Shown: positions 1 to 5,269 of the stretch, piece after piece | How the letters are laid out: each line of letters begins with the position of its first letter | Position numbering within the stretch: the first letter of the stretch is position 1 | Source of the DNA: CAWUKT01 sp963923035 | GTDB lineage: Bacteria > Bacteroidota > Bacteroidia > J057 > JADKCL01 | Assembly (NCBI GenBank): GCA_963923035.1 | Contig: CAWUKT010000158.1 | Span: 1-5,269 of the forward strand | DNA: 5,269 bases | Direction of reading: 5' to 3' | Program-made: the position numbers and the translations under genes | The notes under the pieces: model-generated | Told to the model about the DNA's origin: nothing | Databases searched by the model: none | Seen by the model: the letters and a program-made list of their open reading frames with translations, nothing else

Positions 1-229
1 GTGGATGGGGAGAGTGCAGTGGAGGATTTTGTGGGTTTTTCAGGACCGACTAATTTAGGGATTACCTTTTGCAAATGATGCCAATTCAAAGTGGGACAGT
101 TCATTTCTGGTTTGTGATGTAAGGGGCAATAAAATGCTTCATTTCAAGCAATGAGTTCTTGTTCCCCATCCCACCCACTTTTTCAATTTTTTTTCTTCAT
201 CCCCTGTAACCGAAACCCAATACCTCGTT

Positions 230-250
230 TAGATATGTATAATTGATCTA
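230..250 (+). promoter_or_regulatory. Candidate promoter/operator of the padR operon
   Basis: A perfect 5-bp inverted repeat, TAGAT-N11-ATCTA, ends at the first base of the padR start codon. The spacer contains TATAATTG (238-245), which is one mismatch from the Bacteroidota -7 element TAnnTTTG and also contains a TATAAT hexamer. ATGTAT occurs twice, at 235-240 and 250-255. PadR proteins commonly repress their own operon from dyad operators overlapping the promoter, so position and symmetry fit. No -33 TTTG was found at the expected spacing, and the dyad is short, so the call is tentative. Confidence 0.35.
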
Positions 251-597
251 TGTATCCAAAAGAACTCATACGCGGAACGCTCACCACCTTGATCCTAAGG
301 GTCTTGGAAGAGCATGGAAAAATGTACGGTTACGAAATCGCTCAGAAAGTGAAAGCGTTGTCTGAGGAGACGATCGTGATCAAGGAAGGATCGCTCTACC
401 CCATCCTCCACAAGTTGGAAGCGAATGGGCACCTGACGGTAGAAAAGGTGGCCATTGGCAAGCGGGTGCGGAAGTACTATACCCTCACGGCCGATGGCCA
501 GCAGGAGGCTTCCGCCAAAGCCCAACAATTGAAATCATTTGTCCAGACCCTCCAACGGTTTCTGGACCCCATGCCCGGACCTGAATTTTCACTGTGA
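250..597 (+). CDS. PadR-family winged-helix transcriptional regulator
   Basis: This is a small cytosolic DNA-binding repressor of 115 aa, the normal length for the short PadR subfamily. The family signature is clear. Residues 9-30 (GTL..LIL..L...G.MYGYEI) form the first helices. Residues 46-62 (EGSLYPILHKLE..GHL) form the recognition helix, and residues 65-80, with RKYYTLT, form the beta wing. The C-terminal helix (about 83-108) is the usual dimerisation helix. The ATG at 250 gives the conserved N-terminus with the typical K-E-L-I-x-G-T-L beginning. The gene overlaps the next one by one base (TGATG), so the two are probably co-transcribed and translationally coupled. PadR proteins of this type usually repress the operon encoding their membrane partner. 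The ligand cannot be told from the sequence. Confidence 0.93.
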   Translation: MYPKELIRGTLTTLILRVLEEHGKMYGYEIAQKVKALSEETIVIKEGSLYPILHKLEANGHLTVEKVAIGKRVRKYYTLTADGQQEASAKAQQLKSFVQTLQRFLDPMPGPEFSL

Positions 598-1214
598 TGC
601 TCACCGACCAACACATCGATTTTGTAGCCGCTGAAATCGAGGCCCGAGGGGTCACGCAGCCCGACCTGGCCGAGAGTTTACTGGATCATTTTTGCTGTGC
701 CATTGAGTTCGAAATGGAACATGGGCTCAGTTTTGACGACGCCTGGCGCAAAGCCTACTTGCAGGTCTGTCCGGACGGCCTGAAGGAGATCAACCGCGAG
801 GTCCAACACATCATTACTCACCAAAAACACCACACCATGAAAAAATTTGTTTTCATCCTGGGATTCCTCTCAGCATTCGTATTCGCCGTCGGATACTTCT
901 TCAAGATTCTCCATTGGCCCACCGCCAACATCAACATGACCATTGGCAGTGCCTTGTTTTCCCTTGGCTTTGTTCCCATGTACTTCCTCCTGAAATACCG
1001 GATCGACCAGAGCCAGGGCACCGCCAAACCCAAATTCAACTACCTGCTTGACTTTGGATTGGCCTTGATCATTTGCTTGGGCGTATTCTTCAAAGTGCTC
1101 GATTTGCCCGGTGCCAACATCATTTTCTTCGCCAACTGCTTCTTGTTCACCCTGGTCTTCTTGCCGAAAGCATTCCTGGGTTGGTACAAAAGGGTAGGGG
1201 AAGTAAAGGCCTGA
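597..1214 (+). CDS. PadR-associated four-helix membrane protein with helical cytosolic head
   Basis: This 205-aa protein is co-encoded with the PadR regulator. Residues 1-80 are soluble and helical, with LLDHFCCAIE (28-37), a G-x-x-F-D-D-A-W turn (43-50) and a G-L-K-E-I-N-R-E-V helix (61-69). This resembles the helical heads of PadR partner proteins (HAAS/DUF1700-like), common in Bacteroidota. Four hydrophobic segments follow, at about 84-102, 112-132, 148-166 and 174-195. They form two repeated halves: GYFFKILHWPTAN (99-111) and GVFFKVLDLPGAN (162-174). A similar F-K-x-x-H-W-P-G-A-N motif occurs in GldL of the gliding/type IX secretion motor, but the rest does not look like GldL. The ATG at 597 was chosen because of the TGATG stop/start overlap; a GTG at 594 would add one residue. 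It may be a membrane sensor or regulator acting with PadR; its molecular function is unknown. Confidence 0.8.
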   Translation: MLTDQHIDFVAAEIEARGVTQPDLAESLLDHFCCAIEFEMEHGLSFDDAWRKAYLQVCPDGLKEINREVQHIITHQKHHTMKKFVFILGFLSAFVFAVGYFFKILHWPTANINMTIGSALFSLGFVPMYFLLKYRIDQSQGTAKPKFNYLLDFGLALIICLGVFFKVLDLPGANIIFFANCFLFTLVFLPKAFLGWYKRVGEVKA

Positions 1215-1341
1215 GAAAAAACAAATCGCATCCTCCCGACCTGACCATGCAATGACCTGTCGCTGAAGGGGGACTTTTCCCTTCGAATGACCTGCCTCCG
1301 GCAAGCCTATTTTGTGGTCCACGTACGTGAAGAATCTGTTC

Positions 1342-1362
1342 CAGTCCCGATCAACGGGACTG
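1342..1362. other. Perfect 8-bp hairpin in convergent intergenic region
   Basis: CAGTCCCG (1342-1349) and CGGGACTG (1355-1362) are exact reverse complements around a 5-nt loop. No T-tract follows on either strand. It lies 14 bp from a longer terminator-like hairpin, between two genes that converge. It may contribute to termination or mRNA end protection. Confidence 0.45.
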
Positions 1363-1375
1363 CCAGGAAACGTTT

Positions 1376-1410
1376 GGCCCAAGCCCGCACGACGGCGGGC
1401 TTGGGCCTTT
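1376..1410. terminator. Probable bidirectional terminator between convergent genes
   Basis: A perfect 13-bp GC-rich stem pairs GGCCCAAGCCCGC (1376-1388) with its exact complement (1395-1407) around a 6-nt loop, ACGACG. It is followed by TTT on the + strand. On the minus strand the stem is followed by AAACG, with no U-run. It sits between the end of the membrane-protein gene (1214) and the end of the large minus-strand gene (1486), where a shared terminator is expected. The short T-tract is weak for a classical intrinsic terminator. Confidence 0.7.
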
Positions 1411-1485
1411 CAAGAGGGCCCGAAACAGGCCCATTACAGCAGAGATAACAATCATTGTGCCGTGAATCCGGTCACCGGCGTCCGA

Positions 1486-4400
1486 TCAAAGCTCCTTGGT
1501 CAGGACCACGTCCATGAATTCGCGGAGTTGCTCGTCGGCCTTGCCCAGGTACTCACGCTCCTTGGAGCGGGCCTGCGCCTTGTAGCCATTGCGGCGGCGG
1601 GGATGTCCGGTGCGACCGAGCCCTTCCAGGCGACGGATTTCCGAAATATGCCCGGTCAGCTCGGGCGTATTGAAGTACTTGGCCCGGATGTCCGAGTGGA
1701 TCCTGAAAGGAGAATCTCCCCAGACATTGCGGAAGGCTCCCTTGAGGTGCTCGGCGGCTTCCAGGCGGTTGGTCAACTTCCCAATATTGACTTCCTGGGT
1801 GCTGCTGTGGTGGTACTCGTAGGTCCGTTTCCGGTTCCCGCGCGGCCCCGACACGCCGGTTTGGACCTTTTCGTAGTACGGAATCTTCAACCGGCACTTC
1901 ACATCCTGGTTTTGGAGGAGACTTTCGACAATGGATTGCGGGCGTTGGGCGACATTGCCGCTGCCCGGGTTGAAGGCATCCTGCGTCAGGCTCATATTGC
2001 CCGAACGGTCGATATTGGTGGTGTATTCGGCATTGCCACTGGCCACCTTCGCCCAGGGAGTCCGGCCATCGGTTTCAAAGTCGTCCTCGTTCCAACCCAC
2101 CTGGCTGGACCGCTCGCCTTTCTTGACGTAGTTCTCGGACAGGAAATTCTCCAGACTGGCAATGGCCGTGTCCAGATCGATGGTTCCGGCGACGTAGTCC
2201 TGGGCGGCCTGCAACAACAGCGGCACGGAGCTGGGATGGGCACTTTCGTATCCGGCCACTTCCTTGTAGGGCACCGATTCGGGATTGGCGAGGTTGACGA
2301 TGAGGCGACGAATGCCCGGCTGGTGCTGGGTGCGGTAAGCGACCCAGCCGCCGTCTTTACTCGGCGCAAAGCCCGATGCGACCTGCGCGTCGGTATAGAC
2401 CAGGCCGTTGTAGACCGTCATGAAGTAGGTGATGGTCTCGGCACTGGTGACTTCGAGCAGGGTGGCGCTGAAGTCGATCGAGGCACTGGCACTGGTATGG
2501 ACATTGACGCCCACGACGCCATTGCTGAAGACCGGGATTTCGGCTTCGAAGCCAATGGAGGCGCTGGTTCCCTTCGACAAGCGGAGGTATTGGAGGGCCA
2601 TTTCTCCCTGGCTGTCCACATAATTGAATTCAGCGGTATAGTAATGGTCGATTTTCCCCGATCCACTCACGCTGGAGCCGCCATCGTCGTTGTCCAGGTC
2701 CGAGAAGTCCTCGGCCAGGATCAATGCCTTGACCGTACCCCACGCGCCGGCACCGAAGACCTGGCCGGCCCGGATGGTGGTCGTGATGACGCTAATGCGG
2801 TCCGCAATGTTCTGCATGACCTCGCCGAATTTGTTCGCAAAGGCGGGGCTGCGGCTCGGCGGATTTTTCAGGGTCAGGCTCCAATTGTGGTAATGGCCGT
2901 CATTGTCCTCATTCGCATGGTTCTCGATGACGGTATCGGTAAAGGCCAGGGTCGCTTCGGTCCGGCCAATATTGATGGTGCCCGAGTAGCTCTGGTCTTC
3001 CTGGGTGGCCTGGCGGACCTGCCGGTCTTCGCCTTCGCCCCGGTAGAAGTTCATTTCCTTGCTGGAGGTGGTGGAGGAGAAACTGGCCCCGTAATCGGCG
3101 CCACCGGGGACTTCGGCCCCCACGCCGACCTCGTGTTCACGCGAATATCCGCTGGTATGCACATCCGTAGGCTCGACCGCCCGGAGGGCGTCCATGTCCC
3201 GGCCTTCGCCATCGTGGGAATCCTGGGGCAAGCGTTCTACCTCACCCGTTTCATCCGCGACATCATCCACCATCTCGCTCAATTTGTTGAACTGGTGGGC
3301 CGAGAAATGGGCCATGTCCTGGTACACCGAAAGCCGACCGAAGGAATGCAGCCAGGTATTCTTGTTTTTGATGAACCACAGGATGGTGGTCACCAATTGA
3401 CCACCATAGCTGATGGTCCAACCGGCGCGTACGAGGCGGTCGTCCTGCTGGTTCAGGCTGGCGGCCGCTTCAAACAGGAATCCGCCTTCCACGCCGAAAA
3501 GCCCTTTGAGGACTTCCACTTCGATGCCGAGGTAGAAGGAAAACTTGAGGGTCAGGTCAAAAACAACCGACCGGAGGAAGTCCAGGCTCACACCCAGGGT
3601 ATCGGCGACGGAGCCCTTTGTGATGTCTTTGAGGTTGTCGTAGCCCAGCGTCAGGTCGATTTCGGGAACATCGACCACCGTATTTTCGGGAATGGTAGGC
3701 GTAAACGGCTCGGTTTCCACCTCCTCGGTCATGGTCTCCGCGATTTCTACATCTTGCTCATCGTCATCTTCGATCACTTTGAAGCTCCCCGGCACGACCA
3801 CGATGGACGGCACGGTGGAATCTTCCGTCAGAACATTAAAGCGTTGTTTCCGAAAGCGACGGATGCGGGAATTGGAGCGGCCGTACCGGGCACTCTTGGT
3901 TTTGGCTTCGCTTTCCAGGCTGGAATCGTCGTTGACTTCAACCCCCTGTATGGTTTTGGTGGAGCCCACCTTTCCTTGTCGCTGTTGGATCAGGGCATAG
4001 GCGGCAGTAGACAAATGCTGCTCCTTGCCGGGCGCCAGGTCGATCTGGTTGCCTTTGGCCAGGCCACCGGCTCCGAGGATTTCGGGCTTCTTTGAATTGT
4101 ACTTGACCTTGACCCCGCTCAGGTTATAGCCCGAGATCGTTTCCAGATTGGCCTTGAGGTTTTCGGGGAGGGCTTCGCCACCGCTGTCCCCGGCGAGGGA
4201 AGCCGTCGGCGTGCCGGTACCTTCGCTGGCTCCGGCTCCTTCCTCAGCTCCGCCACCGCCGTCGCCCCCTCCGCTGGGAGGTGGGGCCTCCCCATCTGCC
4301 AAGGTTTGGGCAACATCCGTGGTGGGCGAAGCAAGTTCGACGCCTTCGGCATCTTCTTGCAGGCTACCCGAGCTTTCGATCAATTGAAAGGGGGGAGGGA

Positions 4401-4491
4401 CGGAGGAACGCTCCATGAGAGGTTTGGCCTCGGCGGGCGCAAACAGGTCCTGGGTGGTCTGCCCGGAACGCGACTTGTGAACAATCGACAT
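1486..4491 (-). CDS. Large DUF4157-like (eCIS-associated) protein with degenerate HExxH; candidate injected effector
   Basis: This encodes a 1001-aa protein with no signal peptide. Its order is: disordered N-terminus with PPPFQL (32-37); Gly/Pro/Glu-rich linker (70-96); DUF4157-like domain (108-201); Arg-rich stretch (203-218); acidic stretch (241-262); and a long unrecognised region to the end. That region includes hydrophobic beta-like segments (303-345, 364-375), two Gly/Ser/Ala-rich alternating segments (456-480, 645-681), a helical patch (757-787) and a basic C-terminus (926-980). It appears to contain only one cysteine, at 866. Known: DUF4157 is a putative zinc-peptidase domain enriched on proteins associated with extracellular contractile injection systems. 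Here the catalytic motif is lost, so proteolysis is not expected. Inferred: an eCIS cargo or effector with an unidentified payload; an alternative is an accessory or surface structural protein. It stands alone on its strand. The ATG at 4491 is the first in frame and gives the expected N-terminus. Confidence 0.85.
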   Translation of the reverse strand: MSIVHKSRSGQTTQDLFAPAEAKPLMERSSVPPPFQLIESSGSLQEDAEGVELASPTTDVAQTLADGEAPPPSGGGDGGGGAEEGAGASEGTGTPTASLAGDSGGEALPENLKANLETISGYNLSGVKVKYNSKKPEILGAGGLAKGNQIDLAPGKEQHLSTAAYALIQQRQGKVGSTKTIQGVEVNDDSSLESEAKTKSARYGRSNSRIRRFRKQRFNVLTEDSTVPSIVVVPGSFKVIEDDDEQDVEIAETMTEEVETEPFTPTIPENTVVDVPEIDLTLGYDNLKDITKGSVADTLGVSLDFLRSVVFDLTLKFSFYLGIEVEVLKGLFGVEGGFLFEAAASLNQQDDRLVRAGWTISYGGQLVTTILWFIKNKNTWLHSFGRLSVYQDMAHFSAHQFNKLSEMVDDVADETGEVERLPQDSHDGEGRDMDALRAVEPTDVHTSGYSREHEVGVGAEVPGGADYGASFSSTTSSKEMNFYRGEGEDRQVRQATQEDQSYSGTINIGRTEATLAFTDTVIENHANEDNDGHYHNWSLTLKNPPSRSPAFANKFGEVMQNIADRISVITTTIRAGQVFGAGAWGTVKALILAEDFSDLDNDDGGSSVSGSGKIDHYYTAEFNYVDSQGEMALQYLRLSKGTSASIGFEAEIPVFSNGVVGVNVHTSASASIDFSATLLEVTSAETITYFMTVYNGLVYTDAQVASGFAPSKDGGWVAYRTQHQPGIRRLIVNLANPESVPYKEVAGYESAHPSSVPLLLQAAQDYVAGTIDLDTAIASLENFLSENYVKKGERSSQVGWNEDDFETDGRTPWAKVASGNAEYTTNIDRSGNMSLTQDAFNPGSGNVAQRPQSIVESLLQNQDVKCRLKIPYYEKVQTGVSGPRGNRKRTYEYHHSSTQEVNIGKLTNRLEAAEHLKGAFRNVWGDSPFRIHSDIRAKYFNTPELTGHISEIRRLEGLGRTGHPRRRNGYKAQARSKEREYLGKADEQLREFMDVVLTKEL
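3889..4170 (-). other. DUF4157-like domain with lost zinc motif (residues 108-201)
   Basis: The order of conserved elements matches Bacteroidota DUF4157 domains: LPENLK..LE..SGY.LS.VKV.YNS.KP (108-136), then the G-N-x-I-x-L-A-P-G-x-E-x-H-L strand (147-160), then A-L-I-Q-Q-R-Q-G-K-V (166-175), and finally V-N-D-D-S-S-L-E-S-E-A (186-196). In typical members the segment after HL reads P-H-E-A-W-H-V-V-Q-Q. Here the HExxH positions are T162-A163-A164-Y165-A166, so both histidines and the glutamate are gone. The later LExEAD becomes LESEAK. The comparison is from memory, not from an alignment run. Confidence 0.75.
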
Positions 4492-4773
4492 GGCAAATTT
4501 AGCTTTAAGGTGTATAACGCAGATGCGTCCGCCCGGAAAAATGGCGGCGCAAAAAAGTGGCTTGCCGAGGTAAACGAATACCCGGCCATTTGATAAAAAC
4601 TGGATCTATAATTGAGAACGCCTTGATTTACTGTTCGTCAAAGTATGGGAGAAGGGGGCTTTATCCAAAAAAATGTTCCGAAGAGCCGTTTTTTGTTCCG
4701 AAGGGCCAAACAATTCTGAAAAGTTGAAAACATATGCTCATTTAGCCCAAAAAGGTTGGTGGGGGCGGTGGTT
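4492..4773. other. Intergenic region upstream of the large minus-strand gene
   Basis: No supportable gene was found here. It should contain the promoter of the large minus-strand gene and the 3' end of the TA transcript. On the minus strand a perfect TAnnTTTG match (TAAATTTG, 4494-4501) ends only 2 bp before the start codon, too close to serve as a normal -7 element for this start. No hairpin terminator is seen after the toxin gene. The region also carries the short tandem repeat at 4674-4707. Confidence 0.5.
4674..4707. repeat. Imperfect 14-bp tandem direct repeat, 20-bp period
   Basis: TGTTCCGAAGAGCC (4674-4687) and TGTTCCGAAGGGCC (4694-4707) differ at one position, and a short G/T spacer separates them. 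The first copy follows a run of seven A. The pair lies between the toxin gene end and the start of the large gene. It could be a binding site read twice on nearly two helical turns, or a chance duplication. Confidence 0.55.
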
Positions 4774-5067
4774 TTAGAGATGGGATCGGTGATCCATAAT
4801 TTGGTGGAGGATACGGACGACTTCCACATCGGATTGAGTCACCCGATAGAATACGATGTGTTGACCGAATGACTTGGTATAGGCTCCCCTGAAAAGATCG
4901 TCTCGCTTCCGGCAGGTCAAGCAATAGGGATCGGCAGTGATTTCAGCCAGCGTGGATTCAAGCAGATGGTAATACTTATCGAATTGGGTCTTGCCCCACT
5001 TATTCAGGGTATACCTTAGGATGGATTCGATGTCCCGCTCAGCGAGAGCCGATAGTCGTAGTGCCAT
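4774..5067 (-). CDS. parE: ParE/RelE-fold type II toxin
   Basis: This 97-aa protein is the usual length for ParE toxins, which are cytosolic; classical ParE poisons DNA gyrase. The family pattern runs through the whole chain: L-S-x-x-A-E-R-D-I-E-S-I-L-R-Y-T (5-20), the K-W-G-x-x-Q turn (23-28), a second helix ending at D46-P47, then the R-x-D-D-L-F-R-G-A-Y strand (55-63). It ends with the core strand H-I-V-F-Y-R (70-75) and the C-terminal V-V-R-I-L-H-Q-I-M-D (83-92), typical of ParE. The gene follows an antitoxin-like ORF by 10 bp on the same strand, which is the classical antitoxin-first order. Gyrase as target is assumed from the family; members of this fold vary, and some are mRNA interferases. 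No residue is obviously missing, so it looks intact. Confidence 0.9.
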   Translation of the reverse strand: MALRLSALAERDIESILRYTLNKWGKTQFDKYYHLLESTLAEITADPYCLTCRKRDDLFRGAYTKSFGQHIVFYRVTQSDVEVVRILHQIMDHRSHL

Positions 5068-5077
5068 GAAAACCGGT

Positions 5078-5239
5078 CTATTCCTGGTTATTCAGAATCT
5101 CCTGACGGATATCGCCGAGATTTCTGCTTGCGAACTGACCATTGTCCAGGGCATTGATCCCCAAGGAAAGTTCCCGCTCCAGCAATTGGCGGCGCAGGGC
5201 CTTGGTTTCGTCCTTTTCCTGACTTCGTCGCTGGGACAC
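5078..5239 (-). CDS. ParD-like antitoxin, C-terminal part (5' end uncertain, possibly broken)
   Basis: This ORF is too short for ordinary gene calling. From a GTG at 5239 it encodes 53 aa ending 10 bp before the toxin start. The sequence contains Q-E-K-D-E-T-K-A-L-R-R-Q-L-L (7-20), then L-G-I-N-A-L-D-N-G-Q-F (25-35) and a helical tail. This resembles the C-terminal toxin-binding half of ParD antitoxins (K-L-x-A-L-R..., G-x-x-x-L-D-x-G). Typical ParD proteins are about 80 aa and begin with a ribbon-helix-helix DNA-binding domain, which is absent here. An in-frame TGA at 5246-5248 blocks upstream extension. Either the antitoxin is a short form starting at GTG, or a frameshift or nonsense change separates this part from an N-terminal half lying beyond the window edge. 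The match is by eye. Confidence 0.5.
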   Translation of the reverse strand: MSQRRSQEKDETKALRRQLLERELSLGINALDNGQFASRNLGDIRQEILNNQE

Positions 5240-5269
5240 CCAAATTCAAAAGCAGAAGATTTCCCGCAA

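Noticed and set aside
1..78. Left-edge open frame of 25 codons ending in TGA at 76-78
   Set aside because: It is too short to recognise and has no family signature. It could be the tail of a gene beyond the window, but nothing supports this.
135..150. Small hairpin TGCTT-CATTTC-AAGCA upstream of padR
   Set aside because: It has only a 5-bp AU-rich stem and no T-tract, and is expected by chance in AT-rich DNA.
164..176. G-runs on the minus strand (GGGTGGGATGGGG), possible G-quadruplex
   Set aside because: Only three G-tracts are present in the immediate stretch; a fourth is lacking.
1251..1294. AATGACCTG occurring twice (1251-1259 and 1286-1294) and a 6-bp hairpin at 1265-1284
   Set aside because: The repeats are short and the stem is weak; there is no other sign of a mobile-element end or regulatory site.
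870..1382. 170-codon minus-strand open frame opposite the membrane-protein gene
   Set aside because: The + strand frame has clear transmembrane segments, an internal repeat and operon coupling with padR; the antisense product has no coherent features.
1312..4095. 927-codon open frame on the + strand opposite the large minus-strand gene
   Set aside because: It is in exact antisense codon phase with the minus gene and has no recognisable family features. The minus frame shows a DUF4157-like domain and natural protein composition. The openness is explained by absence of TTA, CTA and TCA codons in the sense gene.
4494..4501. Perfect Bacteroidota -7 element TAAATTTG on the minus strand before the large gene
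   Set aside because: It ends 2 bp from the start codon, so transcription would begin inside the coding sequence, and no -33 TTTG is found at the proper spacing.
4638..4829. 63-codon minus-strand open frame partly overlapping the toxin gene
   Set aside because: It overlaps the well-supported ParE frame in a different phase and has no family features.

Overview
The window looks like Bacteroidota DNA of moderately high G+C, possibly a Saprospira/Lewinella-type lineage (inference). Three things support this: no clear Shine-Dalgarno sequences precede the starts, a membrane protein carries FFK-x-L-x-x-P-x-A-N motifs like those in gliding protein GldL, and the large protein has the N-terminal layout of Bacteroidota eCIS-associated proteins (PPPFQL motif, then a DUF4157-like domain).

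Layout. Positions 1-249 are AT-rich and hold no convincing gene, apart from the promoter/operator region of the first operon. A two-gene + strand operon follows: a PadR-family winged-helix repressor (250-597) and, overlapping its stop codon by one base (TGATG), a four-helix membrane protein with a cytosolic helical head (597-1214). Positions 1215-1485 lie between convergent genes and hold two strong hairpins, the second probably a terminator. Most of the remainder is one 1001-codon gene on the minus strand (1486-4491). Positions 4492-4773 are intergenic, with a short imperfect tandem repeat. The right end is a minus-strand toxin-antitoxin pair: a ParE/RelE-fold toxin (4774-5067), preceded 10 bp upstream by the C-terminal part of a ParD-like antitoxin (5078-5239).

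The main point of interest is the 1001-aa protein. It has a disordered N-terminus with PPPFQL, a Gly/Pro-rich linker, and a domain that lines up by eye with DUF4157, the putative metallopeptidase domain common on proteins linked to extracellular contractile injection systems. The zinc-binding HExxH is completely replaced (TAAYA), so this is a pseudo-protease. Behind it lies a basic-then-acidic junction and about 740 residues with no recognisable family. The simplest reading is a solitary eCIS cargo or effector whose DUF4157 part is a loading or structural module and whose payload is undescribed. No eCIS structural genes are visible here, so that link rests on domain resemblance alone.

The other units are accessory-type: a self-contained PadR/membrane-sensor operon and a TA module whose antitoxin may be broken. 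A 927-codon + strand ORF opposite the large gene (1312-4095) is a codon-bias shadow and is not annotated.
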